Positions 1 through 8,487 of a stretch of DNA of 64,000 bases are shown in pieces (the stretch's first letter is position 1; each line of letters begins with the position of its first letter). The translations under genes were made by a program, and so were the position numbers. The notes under the pieces were generated by a model. It was not told the origin of the DNA. It worked only from the letters and a program-made list of their open reading frames with translations, and did not search any database. The DNA comes from Compostibacter hankyongensis (lineage in GTDB: Bacteria > Bacteroidota > Bacteroidia > Chitinophagales > Chitinophagaceae), in the NCBI RefSeq assembly GCF_039541075.1, contig NZ_BAABFN010000007.1:132602-196601 (forward strand), given 5' to 3'.

Positions 1-1
1 G

Positions 2-745
2 TCGGTTACGGTGAGCAGCCCGCTTTCTTACCGCGGCAATGTAGAGATCATCGAAATGGACCGTATGCGCAAGCTGATTGCCGCCCATATGGTGCAGAGC
101 AAACAGACCAGCCCCCACGTCACCAGCTTTTCCGAAGCCGATGTGACCAACCTGGTGCAGTGGCGCACCCGCGTAAAAAAGGATTTCGAGCAAAGAGAAG
201 GGGAGAAGATCACCTTTATGCCGCTCTTTATCGAGGCTATCGTCCGTTGCATCAAACGTTTCCCGCTCATCAACAGCTCGGTGGACGGGGACCGGATCAT
301 TGTCAAAAAAGATATCAATATCGGGATGGCCACGGCGCTGCCCAACGGCAACCTAATCGTACCGGTGATCCGGAATGCGGACCAGCTGAACCTGACCGGC
401 ATCGCCAGGCAGGTCAACCGGCTGGCGGCGGCAGCCCGTAACGGCAAGCTGCAGCCGGAGGACACGCAGGAGGGCACCTTTACCCTGACCAACGTAGGCA
501 CCTTTGGCAGCCTGTCCGGCACCCCCATCATCAACCAGCCGCAGTCGGCCATACTGGCGGTGGGGATCATCAAGAAGCGTCCCATGGTGGTGGAGACAGC
601 CCAGGGCGATTCCATCGCCATCCGGCATATGATGTACCTTTCCATGTCCTACGATCACCGTATTATCGACGGCTCCCTGGGGGCTACCTTTCTCACCGCG
701 GTAGCACAGGAGCTGGAGCATTTCGATCCCGCACGTAATTTCTGA
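2..745 (+). CDS. 2-oxoacid dehydrogenase E2 component, catalytic domain (5'-truncated)
   Basis: Acyltransferase (E2) of a pyruvate, 2-oxoglutarate or branched-chain 2-oxoacid dehydrogenase complex; it moves the acyl group from lipoamide to CoA. The frame is open to the left edge, so the lipoyl and E1/E3-binding domains lie outside the window and only the C-terminal catalytic domain is seen. Supporting motifs are the early segment MRKLIAAHM, the stretch TFTLTNVGTFG and the active-site signature DHRIIDG near the C-terminus (His and Asp of HxxxD). The next gene begins 2 bp after the stop, so the two are very probably co-transcribed. Which 2-oxoacid is used cannot be told from this part. Confidence 0.93.
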   Translation, partial: SVTVSSPLSYRGNVEIIEMDRMRKLIAAHMVQSKQTSPHVTSFSEADVTNLVQWRTRVKKDFEQREGEKITFMPLFIEAIVRCIKRFPLINSSVDGDRIIVKKDINIGMATALPNGNLIVPVIRNADQLNLTGIARQVNRLAAAARNGKLQPEDTQEGTFTLTNVGTFGSLSGTPIINQPQSAILAVGIIKKRPMVVETAQGDSIAIRHMMYLSMSYDHRIIDGSLGATFLTAVAQELEHFDPARNF

Positions 746-747
746 CC

Positions 748-1515
748 ATGGAACAGCAGGGATATGTAGACTACAGCGTTGACCAGGCCGTAGGTACCAT
801 CCGCTTTTTTCATCCTGCCCATAATGCCCTGCCTGCCTATCTGCTGGAAGCGTTGACCGCCGCCGTCGAACGGGGCGGCGCGGACCCGGCCGCACATGTG
901 CTCCGGCTGGAGAGCGCAGGCGACCGCACGTTCTGTGCCGGCGCCAGCTTCGACGAATTGGCGGCGGTGACCGATGAAGCGGCGGGAATAAAGTTTTTTT
1001 CCGGTTTTGCCGCCGTGATCAATGCCTGCCGGCGCTGTCCCAAGCTGATCATCGGCCGGGTACAAGGCAAGGCAGTGGGAGGGGGAGTAGGTATAGCCGC
1101 AGCCACCGATTATTGCTTTGCCACCGAGGCTGCCGCCATCCGCCTCAGCGAGCTGACCCTGGGCATCGGTCCTTTTGTGGTGGCTCCTGCCATAGAAAGA
1201 AAGATAGGCCTGGCGGCCCTGAGCAGACTGGCCATCCGTGCATCGGAATGGCAGAGCGCGGCATGGGCGCGCGAGCATGGGCTCTATACCGAACTTTTTG
1301 CGGATATCGCCGGCATGGACGCCGCTATGGCAACATTGGCGGCGGAGCTGGCGGCTTCTTCCCCGGCGGCCATGCGGGCCCTTAAGCAGATGCTCTGGCA
1401 GGGTACGGAGCACTGGGATACGCTGCTGGCGGAGCGGGCGGCGCTAAGCGGGATGCTGATCCTCTCAGCGCAGGCGCGCGCAGCCATGGCCGCCTTCAAA
1501 GCCGGTAAACGTTAA
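748..1515 (+). CDS. Enoyl-CoA hydratase/isomerase family protein
   Basis: A 255-residue crotonase-fold protein acting on acyl-CoA thioesters. The oxyanion-hole segments are visible as DRTFCAGASF and VQGKAVGGGVGIA. A gap-free alignment by eye to classical mitochondrial enoyl-CoA hydratase keeps the first catalytic Glu (in SELTLG), but the second catalytic Glu falls on a Leu. The protein may therefore be a methylglutaconyl-CoA hydratase-like, isomerase or hydrolase relative rather than a standard beta-oxidation hydratase. It starts 2 bp after the E2 gene, which would suit branched-chain amino acid or acyl-CoA catabolism. The exact substrate is inference. Confidence 0.85.
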   Translation: MEQQGYVDYSVDQAVGTIRFFHPAHNALPAYLLEALTAAVERGGADPAAHVLRLESAGDRTFCAGASFDELAAVTDEAAGIKFFSGFAAVINACRRCPKLIIGRVQGKAVGGGVGIAAATDYCFATEAAAIRLSELTLGIGPFVVAPAIERKIGLAALSRLAIRASEWQSAAWAREHGLYTELFADIAGMDAAMATLAAELAASSPAAMRALKQMLWQGTEHWDTLLAERAALSGMLILSAQARAAMAAFKAGKR

Positions 1516-1534
1516 ACGGCAGCCGGTGCCTTCC

Positions 1535-2461
1535 TCAGACTGTAGCCGGCTCTTCTCCCGCAGGAACAGCCTTCTGCTGCGGCAGGCGTTCTTTGCGGTG
1601 CCGGCGGAGGGTCTGCCACGACTGCATCGCCACCGACAGAAAGATCAGGAAAAGACCCATATAAAAATGCTGTCCCAGGGAACGGTTTTCCTTAAAGATC
1701 AGAAAGGCCAGCAGGATACCGTACACCGGCTCCAGGTTATAGGTAAGATTTACCGTAAAGGGCGATACCTTCTTCATCGCATTCAGCATCAGATCATAGG
1801 CCCAGATGGTACAGCACCAGCTCATGAGCAGCAGGTAACCCCAGTCTGACCAGCTGGGAACCAGCCGGCTTCCGGGGAAGACATGCAGATAAAAAGGCAT
1901 CAGCAGGCTCAGACAGAGAAAGCCCGAGCCCAGCTCGTAAAAAGTAATGGTTTGGGAGGTATGCCGGTCTGTGAGCTTTTTGTTCAGGATGGTGAACAGC
2001 GCGCTGAGGAAAGCGGCCGCCAGCCCGAGAATGATGCCGGTGGTATAGCGGCGGTCGAAATGCAGGATGATGTAGATGCCGCCCATGCCGATCACCGAAA
2101 GCAGCGCCTCCCCGGCATTGAACCTTTTTCTGAGCAGCAGGGGTTCGGTAAGCGCTGAAAAGAAGCTGCCCGCCGAAAAGCAGACCAGGCAGATCGATAC
2201 GTTTGCGTATTTGATGCTGCCATAAAAGCAAAGCAGGTGGAGCGCTACCAGGAGCCCGACAAAAGCAATACGCGCTATCTCCCCCGGCGGAAGACGGGGA
2301 ATCTTCCTGCGGACGGCAAAGATCAGCAGCAGCGTAAAGGCAGTGATACCCAGGCGGTACCAGACCAGTACGCCTTCGTTCAGGGAGATCAGGCGCCCCA
2401 TTACCCCGGTAAAGCCGGCGAGCAACACGGCGGTGTGCAGCTGCAGGAGTGCCTTTTTCAT
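1535..2461 (-). CDS. EamA/DMT-family transporter
   Basis: A 308-residue inner-membrane protein of about ten hydrophobic helices in two similar halves, the layout of the drug/metabolite transporter superfamily (EamA). The second half keeps the typical ending, with NLEPVYGILLAFLIFKE followed by a last helix and a basic tail. Substrate unknown; family members export amino acids, metabolites or drugs. It converges on the enoyl-CoA hydratase-like gene with only about 20 bp between stop codons and lies downstream of the glycosyltransferase gene on the same strand. Confidence 0.88.
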   Translation of the reverse strand: MKKALLQLHTAVLLAGFTGVMGRLISLNEGVLVWYRLGITAFTLLLIFAVRRKIPRLPPGEIARIAFVGLLVALHLLCFYGSIKYANVSICLVCFSAGSFFSALTEPLLLRKRFNAGEALLSVIGMGGIYIILHFDRRYTTGIILGLAAAFLSALFTILNKKLTDRHTSQTITFYELGSGFLCLSLLMPFYLHVFPGSRLVPSWSDWGYLLLMSWCCTIWAYDLMLNAMKKVSPFTVNLTYNLEPVYGILLAFLIFKENRSLGQHFYMGLFLIFLSVAMQSWQTLRRHRKERLPQQKAVPAGEEPATV

Positions 2462-2568
2462 CCTTGGGTTGCTTGATTTTTTTTAAAGGTCATCCGCCTG
2501 CCGAGGCGTTGACGAAACCGGGTTTATGGCAGCCCGGAACGGTACATGACAAGGGCAGATCTGCATTT

Positions 2569-3309
2569 TCATTTGCTCACCCTGCTCCGGTAGTTGCGGA
2601 AAAGGCTCATCCACTGGATCTTCAGCACCCCGAATATGCCTTCTTTGATAATGCCCCGGCTCATTTTGGACTGTCCTTCCTGCCGGTCCACGAAGGTAAT
2701 GGGTATTTCCCTGATCCTGAAGTCCAGCTTCCAGGCGGAGAATTTCATGGCGATCTGGAAAGCGTAGCCCACAAAGGGTATCTCGTCCAGGTGAATGGCC
2801 TCCAGCACCCGGCTTTTGTAACAGACAAAGCCGGCCGTGGCGTCCTTTACCGGCATCCAGGTGACCAGGCGTACATATACCGAGGCCCCGTAAGAAAGAA
2901 TGTTGCGGTCCCAGGGCCAGTTTTCCGTACGGCCGCCCTTCACATAACGGGAGCCCACTGACACGTCGGCTCCCTCTTCGGCGCAGGCCCGGTAGAGACG
3001 GATCAGATCTTTGGGATTGTGCGAAAAGTCAGCATCCATTTCGAAGATATAGCCGTACCCGTGCCGGAGCGCCCATTTGAAGCCGTGGATATAGGCCGTG
3101 CCGAGGCCGAGCTTACCGGAACGCTGTTCGAGGAAGAGCCGGGCGTTGTACTGCGGCATAAGCGACTGTACAATAGCGGCAGTGCCGTCCGGAGAGCCGT
3201 CGTCCACCACCAGTACGTGAAAATCTTCCGGCAAGGCGAAAATAGCCTCCAGCATCCTGGCAATATTTTCCTTCTCGTTATAGGTGGGTATGATGACTAA
3301 TTTTCCCAA
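2569..3309 (-). CDS. Family 2 glycosyltransferase, polyprenol-phosphate mannose synthase-like
   Basis: A cytoplasmic GT-A fold transferase of about 246 residues, similar to the catalytic domain of dolichol/polyprenol-phosphate mannosyltransferase, which loads a sugar from a nucleotide donor onto polyprenyl phosphate. Visible motifs are IIPTYNEKENI at the N-terminus, VVDDGSPDGT, the metal-binding MDADFSHNP and SRYVKGG. It lacks the C-terminal membrane helices seen in some homologues. The start is uncertain: no ATG precedes the conserved N-terminus, so a TTG at the given coordinate is assumed. The exonuclease gene lies just upstream on the same strand. Confidence 0.87.
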   Translation of the reverse strand: MGKLVIIPTYNEKENIARMLEAIFALPEDFHVLVVDDGSPDGTAAIVQSLMPQYNARLFLEQRSGKLGLGTAYIHGFKWALRHGYGYIFEMDADFSHNPKDLIRLYRACAEEGADVSVGSRYVKGGRTENWPWDRNILSYGASVYVRLVTWMPVKDATAGFVCYKSRVLEAIHLDEIPFVGYAFQIAMKFSAWKLDFRIREIPITFVDRQEGQSKMSRGIIKEGIFGVLKIQWMSLFRNYRSRVSK

Positions 3310-3384
3310 ACAGGCGTATTTTTTGAAAAAAACAGGGCGAAACTAACATAAACCGCTGAACAGATGCGGGAACCCGCCCGTGAA

Positions 3385-4155
3385 TTAGGATTTCTTTAAC
3401 ATCATGTCGCTGTAGATCTCAGACAGCTTCTGTTTGGTATGGAGCGGGAAATCGGCCTTCATCATCCAGTCGTAATATTGCGGTTCCTGCCGCAGCACCT
3501 CGCGAACGGGTTTCCCTTTATATTTTCCAAAATTAAATATTTCAACGCCGTTTTCCATCACAAAGCGTCTTCCGAAATCCACAAAACATTCTTCTCCCCC
3601 GAAGGCGGACAGGGCAAGCACATCGTTGCTCAGCTCCGTATAGCGATCGATCTGGGCCTCCAGTATTTCGAAGGTTGCCCGGGCATCGGCTTCCGCATTG
3701 TGGGCATTGTCGAGGGACTTATAGCAATAAAACTGATAAGCGGCCCCCAGGGTGCGCTTTTCCATCAGGTGAAAGATCTTCTGCACATCGATGAATTTCC
3801 GGTCCGTAACGCTGAAGGAGAGGCCGATACGCAAAAACTCCTCTACCAGCAGGGGGATATCAAAGCGATTGGAATTATAGCCGGCCAGGTCGCAGTTTTC
3901 GAGGAACTGCTTCAGCTCGTTGGCGGCTTCCCGGAAAGTAGGGCAATCTGCCACATCCTTATCATAGATACCGTGTACCGCGGAAGAGCCGGGCGGTATC
4001 GGAATGCCGGGGTTTATGCGTTTTACCTTGGACTGCGAGCTGCCGTCGGGGAATATTTTGATGATGGCGATCTCAATGATCTTGTCAATGGCAATGTTGG
4101 TACCGGTGGTTTCCAGATCGATAAAAGCAAGCGGTCGTATTAATTTCAGATTCAT
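3385..4155 (-). CDS. DEDDh 3'-5' exonuclease (DnaQ-like)
   Basis: A 256-residue exonuclease of the DNA polymerase III epsilon/RNase T superfamily. Exo I is FIDLETTGTN (Asp and Glu), Exo II lies in AGYNSNRFDIPLL (Asp), and Exo III is HNAEADARAT with the His-x4-Asp pair, so all four metal ligands and the catalytic His are present. After about residue 180 there is a small extra module beginning NFGKYKGKP, common in Bacteroidota homologues. The ATG at 4155 is preferred over an upstream in-frame TTG because the conserved domain begins right after it. Probable role is DNA proofreading, repair or end trimming. Confidence 0.9.
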   Translation of the reverse strand: MNLKLIRPLAFIDLETTGTNIAIDKIIEIAIIKIFPDGSSQSKVKRINPGIPIPPGSSAVHGIYDKDVADCPTFREAANELKQFLENCDLAGYNSNRFDIPLLVEEFLRIGLSFSVTDRKFIDVQKIFHLMEKRTLGAAYQFYCYKSLDNAHNAEADARATFEILEAQIDRYTELSNDVLALSAFGGEECFVDFGRRFVMENGVEIFNFGKYKGKPVREVLRQEPQYYDWMMKADFPLHTKQKLSEIYSDMMLKKS

Positions 4156-4320
4156 GAGCGGTAATGCCTTAATTTTTTTCAAAAATAATGGATTCTTTCA
4201 AAGCCGGGGCAGGCTTGTTCGTCCGGAAGGCAGAACTTTGTAAAAAAAACCGGGATTTACTATGCATAAAATGGTACTTTTAACGTTGAAAATAAGGGAA
4301 ATAAAAAAAGGAAAATACCG

Positions 4321-4467
4321 ATGAATAAGTGGGCAAGATATATACTGATCGCCGGCTGTATGGCACTGTTCGGAGCAGCGCTGACCTCCTGCGGCGCCTC
4401 GAGGCAGCTGGGATGTCCCGTGCAGGCAGAAGCCTTTCCGGCACATACCGGAGCAGTACGGGTCTGA
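4321..4467 (+). CDS. Small predicted lipoprotein, 48 residues
   Basis: A short reading frame with an N-terminal MNKWAR, a hydrophobic stretch and a lipobox LTSCG (Cys near residue 25), leaving only about 24 residues in the mature protein, which begins CGASRQLGCP. A purine-rich stretch (AAAAAGGAAAA) lies just upstream of the ATG. Tiny lipoproteins of this form are frequent in Bacteroidota, and their function is unknown. It sits between the divergent exonuclease gene and aroQ, about 100 bp before aroQ. Supported by signal peptide, lipobox and leader; no homology can be tested here. Confidence 0.55.
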   Translation: MNKWARYILIAGCMALFGAALTSCGASRQLGCPVQAEAFPAHTGAVRV

Positions 4468-4567
4468 TGCCGGCGACGTTTAACCTGATCAGCGCACGGC
4501 TCCTTTTGACCTTTGCATGCGTCAGCGGCTCTTATATGCGCGGCCATAACCCGTGTAATTCATATCT

Positions 4568-5014
4568 ATGACGATAGCCATTATCAATGGTCCCAACCTG
4601 AACCTGCTGGGCAAACGCGAGCCCGGCGTATACGGAGACCAGTCTTTTGAGACTTTCCTGGAGGAATTGCGGCAGCGATATCCGGAAGTGACTTTTCATT
4701 ATTTTCAGAGCAACGTGGAGGGAGAGCTGGTGAATGTGCTGCAGGAAAAAGGCTTTTCTGCAGACGGCATACTGCTGAATGCAGGGGCCTACACCCATAC
4801 CTCGGTGGCCATACGGGATGCCATTGCCGCCATACCTGCACCCGTAATCGAGATTCATATTTCCAATATCTATGCGCGGGAAGCTTTCCGCCATACTTCT
4901 CTCATTGCCCCAAAATGCGTAGGTTCGGTATGCGGGCTGGGACTGGAAGGATATGCCCTGGGCGTGGCTTACTTCGGGAAGAGCGGGGAGCTGAAGAACA
5001 GGGGAAAGGCGTAG
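4568..5014 (+). CDS. aroQ: Type II 3-dehydroquinate dehydratase
   Basis: Catalyses 3-dehydroquinate to 3-dehydroshikimate, the third step of the shikimate pathway; cytoplasmic dodecamer. The 148-residue length fits the type II family. The N-terminal NGPNLNLLGKREPGVYG carries the catalytic Arg and the flexible-lid Tyr. FQSNVEGELV, LNAGAYTHTSVAIRDA (Asn and Ala-Tyr-Thr-His-Thr) and EIHISNIYAREAFRH (Glu, His, Asn) match the active-site blocks. A strong hairpin follows the stop codon. Confidence 0.97.
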   Translation: MTIAIINGPNLNLLGKREPGVYGDQSFETFLEELRQRYPEVTFHYFQSNVEGELVNVLQEKGFSADGILLNAGAYTHTSVAIRDAIAAIPAPVIEIHISNIYAREAFRHTSLIAPKCVGSVCGLGLEGYALGVAYFGKSGELKNRGKA

Positions 5015-5018
5015 TAAA

Positions 5019-5050
5019 AAACCCGCAAGTCTGGATCAACATGCGGGTTT
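5019..5050 (+). terminator. Rho-independent terminator-like hairpin after aroQ
   Basis: Nine-base arms AAACCCGCA and TGCGGGTTT enclose a 14-nt loop just after the aroQ stop codon. The 3' arm ends in a short T run followed by more T-rich DNA, and A-rich DNA precedes the 5' arm. Confidence 0.7.
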
Positions 5051-5193
5051 ATCATTCAGATTTTGGTTGATGAGGGTAAATATAGTTAAATTTTGTTAAA
5101 AATACACTTTTTATCCGAGATTTACCAGGGCCTGCCTTTTGAAAATTAAGAAAACTTTTTAACGAGAGCGCTTTCCGGGAAACGATAGAATGG

Positions 5194-5201
5194 TAAATTT
5201 G
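5194..5201 (+). promoter_or_regulatory. Candidate -7 box of the lepB promoter
   Basis: TAAATTTG matches the Bacteroidota TAnnTTTG element and lies 35 bp before the lepB start codon. The T-rich DNA about 20-30 bp upstream is only a weak match to the -33 element. Confidence 0.45.
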
Positions 5202-5235
5202 CCTCTTAAATTATAATTATCCTTTATCTGAAAAC

Positions 5236-6396
5236 ATGAAGTGGAAATTCTCCTCCGGGAAAAAAAGAAAGAAGTCAGTTGTCCGTGAATGGATAGACGC
5301 CGCCATTTTTGCCATCATCGCCGCTACGATTATCCGCACTTTTTTATTCGAAGCCTATACCATACCCACGCCCTCGATGGAGAAGACGCTCCTGGTAAAC
5401 GATTTTTTGTTTGTCAACAAGCTGAGCTATGGCTCCCGTGTGCCGATGACGCCCCTGGCGGTACCGTTTACGCTTCATACCATGCCTTTGTTCAACATCA
5501 AATCCTATTCGGACTGGCCGCATTTCGGCTACCACCGTTTGCCGGGTTTCGGAAAGATCCGGAACAACGACGTGGTGGTCTTTAATTTCCCCGAGGGAGA
5601 TACGGTGGTGCTGGAGCAGCCCGAGCAGGATTATTACCAGCTGAAGCGGGTATACGGAGACGCCTATATGCGGAGTAATTATAAAATCGTTTCCCGCCCG
5701 GTAGACCGCCGTGAAAATTATATCAAACGTTGTCTGGCCATCCCCGGCGATTCGCTGCAGGTGGTGGATGGCTATGTGTATGTCAACGGGAAGATGGCGC
5801 CCGTTCCTCCGCATTCGGAAAAGCGGTTTCTGATCCAGACCGACGGCACGGCCATCAATCCGGACCGGCTGGATGAGCTGAGGATCGATCCGCCGGACAT
5901 CGTGAATGCCGCCAACGCGGTATACGGATTTTATCTGACGAAGGACGACTCCGCTGCACTGTCCCGGTTCACCAACATAAAACGCATGGAGCGTACGGAC
6001 GACAGCGGTATCGACCCGGAGGTTTTTCCGCAGGATACGGCGCATTACAAATGGAACCACGACAATTACGGCCCCATCTGGATACCCAAAAAAGGCGTCA
6101 CCGTGCATCTGGATTCAGCCAGCATCGCGCTGTACCGTCGCCTCATCAGTGTATACGAGCAAAACAAGCTGGAGGAAAAGGACGGGAAGATATATATCAA
6201 TGGTCAGCCGGCGGATCGTTATACTTTTAAGATGGACTATTACTGGATGATGGGCGACAACCGGGACAACTCCCTGGATTCCCGCTACTGGGGTTTTGTG
6301 CCGGAAGATCATGTGGTGGGCAAGGCCTGGTTTATCTGGATGAGCTATGATCACCACGGCCTGCGCTGGCGTCGCTTTTTTAACGGGATCCGTTAG
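5236..6396 (+). CDS. lepB: Signal peptidase I (first of two)
   Basis: Membrane-anchored serine/lysine endopeptidase that removes signal peptides from exported proteins. One N-terminal membrane helix (about residues 20-40) is followed by the nucleophile Ser47 in PTPSMEKTL and the general base Lys164 in ENYIKRCLAIPGD. The C-terminal box MGDNRDNSLDSRYWGFV is intact. At 386 residues it carries large insertions between the catalytic boxes, usual for Bacteroidota. A second signal peptidase follows about 250 bp downstream, and the spacer is filled with 7-base repeats. Confidence 0.96.
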   Translation: MKWKFSSGKKRKKSVVREWIDAAIFAIIAATIIRTFLFEAYTIPTPSMEKTLLVNDFLFVNKLSYGSRVPMTPLAVPFTLHTMPLFNIKSYSDWPHFGYHRLPGFGKIRNNDVVVFNFPEGDTVVLEQPEQDYYQLKRVYGDAYMRSNYKIVSRPVDRRENYIKRCLAIPGDSLQVVDGYVYVNGKMAPVPPHSEKRFLIQTDGTAINPDRLDELRIDPPDIVNAANAVYGFYLTKDDSAALSRFTNIKRMERTDDSGIDPEVFPQDTAHYKWNHDNYGPIWIPKKGVTVHLDSASIALYRRLISVYEQNKLEEKDGKIYINGQPADRYTFKMDYYWMMGDNRDNSLDSRYWGFVPEDHVVGKAWFIWMSYDHHGLRWRRFFNGIR

Positions 6397-6500
6397 AGGT
6401 GAAGGGTAAAAGGTAAAAGGTAAAAGGTGAAGGGTAAAAGGTGAAGGGTGAAAGGCGAAAGGTGAAAGGCGAAAGGCGAAAGGTAAAGGGTGAAAGGCAG
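6397..6500 (+). repeat. Tandem 7-base repeat, about 14 units of GGTGAAA type
   Basis: Directly after the first lepB stop codon, units such as GGTGAAG, GGTAAAA, GGTGAAA and GGCGAAA follow one another in strict 7-nt phase from 6398 to 6495, purine-rich on the + strand. The rest of the spacer (6501-6649) is a second low-complexity block of AAAGTTT, CAAAGTC and GGAAA-type words. The same two-part arrangement recurs after the second lepB. Nothing coding is evident. Confidence 0.9.
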
Positions 6501-6649
6501 TTTAAAGTTTGAGGTCCAAAGTCTACGGTTTATCTGCCTGGAACGAAACTTTAGACCGTTGAACCGGAAATTGGAAACGCGCAGCGTTCATCGAGACCTT
6601 TAAAATCATAGTGCGCGAGATAAACTTCAAACCAGAAACATTCCTTGTC

Positions 6650-7825
6650 ATGATATTCAACCGCACAAAAAAAGAAAAGAAAACGGCAGGCCGCCGGAAG
6701 AAGTCGCCGTTGCGCGAGTGGACGGAGGCGCTGGTGTTTGCGCTTCTCGTGGCCGGCCCTATCCGCATCTTCGGCTTCGGGCTTTATCATATCCCTTCCG
6801 CCTCCATGGAGCATACCCTGATGACGGGCGATTACATCTTTGTGGACAAATGGAGCTACGGGGCCCGCATTCCGATGACACCGCTGAGCGTTCCTTTTGT
6901 ACAGAACAGCATCTTTGGCCTGCGCTCCTTTTCCACGCTGATCAGCCTGCCCTACCTCCGTACGCCGGCTGCCGGCGAGATCCGTCGAAACGACGTGGTG
7001 GTGTTTAACTTTCCTGCGGGCGATACGGTCATCGACCGGCCCGAATACGGTTCGGAGATCACTTACTACCAGGTCATGCGCGAGCTGGGAAGGGAGGAGA
7101 CCTGGAAGAAATTCGGACAGGATATTGTCGTGCGGCCGGTAGATAAGGAGGAGAACTTTGTAAAACGCTGTGTGGGCCTGCCGGGCGATACCCTCCAGCT
7201 GACCGATAATAACCTGTATATCAACGGACGTTTGTCGGCGCTGCCTGCTGAAGCGGAAGGAAATTACCGGGTGCAGACCAACGGTACGCCCTTTAACGGC
7301 GAACGGTTGAAAGAGCTGGGCATTGCCACGCCCGGGCAGTATGCTGCGGATACCTATGTTTTCAGCCTGACGCCCGGGCAGCTGAAGACCCTGCGGTCAT
7401 TCACAAATGTGGTGGACATCAGCCGTATGGAAAGGGCGTCCTCGGGAGAGCTTTTTCCGCACGACCCGCAGCATTTTTCCTGGAGCAACGGTAACTACGG
7501 CCCGGTCTATATCCCCAGGAAAGGAGCGACGGTCCGGCTGGACTCCGCCAGTGTTTCGCTGTACAAAAGGATCATCACCACCTACGAAGGCAATAAGCTG
7601 ACCGTATCGGGCAACCGTATCCTGATCAACGGAAAGGAAACCGATCATTATACCTTCCGGAAAAACTATTACTGGATGATGGGGGATAACCGGGACAACT
7701 CCCTGGATTCCCGCTACTGGGGCTTTGTGCCGGAAGATCATATCGTGGGCAAACCGCGTTTTGTCTATTTCAGCAAAGGAGATGACGGCATCCGCTGGAA
7801 TCATCTTTTCAGCGGAATAAATTAG
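6650..7825 (+). CDS. lepB: Signal peptidase I (second of two)
   Basis: Paralogue of the preceding enzyme, 391 residues from the ATG chosen here; an upstream in-frame GTG would run into the repeat-rich spacer and is less likely. A Lys/Arg-rich start precedes the membrane helix. Catalytic residues are Ser52 in IPSASMEHTL and Lys172 in ENFVKRCVGLPGD, and MGDNRDNSLDSRYWGFV is identical to the first copy. The copies differ widely in the middle, so the duplication is not recent. The two may differ in substrate preference. Confidence 0.95.
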   Translation: MIFNRTKKEKKTAGRRKKSPLREWTEALVFALLVAGPIRIFGFGLYHIPSASMEHTLMTGDYIFVDKWSYGARIPMTPLSVPFVQNSIFGLRSFSTLISLPYLRTPAAGEIRRNDVVVFNFPAGDTVIDRPEYGSEITYYQVMRELGREETWKKFGQDIVVRPVDKEENFVKRCVGLPGDTLQLTDNNLYINGRLSALPAEAEGNYRVQTNGTPFNGERLKELGIATPGQYAADTYVFSLTPGQLKTLRSFTNVVDISRMERASSGELFPHDPQHFSWSNGNYGPVYIPRKGATVRLDSASVSLYKRIITTYEGNKLTVSGNRILINGKETDHYTFRKNYYWMMGDNRDNSLDSRYWGFVPEDHIVGKPRFVYFSKGDDGIRWNHLFSGIN

Positions 7826-7826
7826 A

Positions 7827-7868
7827 GGTGAAAGGTAAAAGGTGAAAGGTGAAGGGTGAGGGGTGAAA
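7827..7868 (+). repeat. Tandem 7-base repeat, second copy (six units)
   Basis: Six in-phase units of GGTGAAA, GGTAAAA, GGTGAAG and GGTGAGG type follow the second lepB stop. They are again followed (7869-7990) by low-complexity DNA built of AAAGTTT, CTTTAGAC, GGAAATC and GAAACC words up to the cdd start codon. The whole spacer resembles the one after the first lepB. Confidence 0.88.
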
Positions 7869-7996
7869 GGCATTTTAAGTTTAATGTTCAAAGCCTAAAG
7901 TCCAAAGTTTCATCCCGGGCAGATCAACTTTAGACGTTAAACTTTAGACCTTGAACCTCAAACCGGAAATCAGAAACCGGAAACCAGAAACTTCAA

Positions 7997-8482
7997 ATGG
8001 AACAAGTCCGCCATTCTTTTGAATATACTACCTATCCCGACATCGCTGCGCTGCCGGAAGCGGACCGTATGCTGCTGCTGCAGGCGCAGCAGGCCATTGC
8101 GCAGGCTTATGCCCCGTATTCGCGGTTTCGCGTGGGAGCGGCGGTCCTGCTGTCAAACGGAGAAGTGGTGACCGGCGCCAACCAGGAGAATGCAGCTTCC
8201 CCGGCGGGCCTCTGCGCCGAGCGTGTTGCCCTGGCTGCCGTCTCCGCAAGCTACCCCGGCACTGCCGTGGATACCCTCGCCATCAGCTACGATCCCGAGG
8301 CGGGCAAAAGCGACCATCCCGTTTCGCCCTGCGGCATCTGCCGGCAGACCCTGCTGGAATATGAAGGCCGGCTGCAGCATCCCATCCGGGTGGTTATGGG
8401 CGGCAAAACGGGCCCTGTATGGGTCATCCCTTCCGCTTCCCTGCTGCTGCCCTTTGCTTTCTCGGCGGCCATGCTCGGCTGA
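7997..8482 (+). CDS. cdd: Cytidine deaminase
   Basis: Deaminates cytidine and deoxycytidine to the uridine forms in pyrimidine salvage. It is 161 residues long. The zinc site is clear: CAERVA supplies Cys and the proton-shuttling Glu, and PCGICRQ supplies the other two Cys ligands. The substrate-side segments YSRFRVGAAVL and GANQENAASPAGLCAER are typical of the family. The gene starts at the ATG right after the repeat-rich spacer and converges on the arginase gene with only a few bases between stops. Confidence 0.95.
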   Translation: MEQVRHSFEYTTYPDIAALPEADRMLLLQAQQAIAQAYAPYSRFRVGAAVLLSNGEVVTGANQENAASPAGLCAERVALAAVSASYPGTAVDTLAISYDPEAGKSDHPVSPCGICRQTLLEYEGRLQHPIRVVMGGKTGPVWVIPSASLLLPFAFSAAMLG

Positions 8483-8487
8483 TCCCG

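Noticed and set aside
6397..6500. CRISPR array
   Set aside because: The units are 7 nt, directly adjacent with no spacers, and there are no cas genes.
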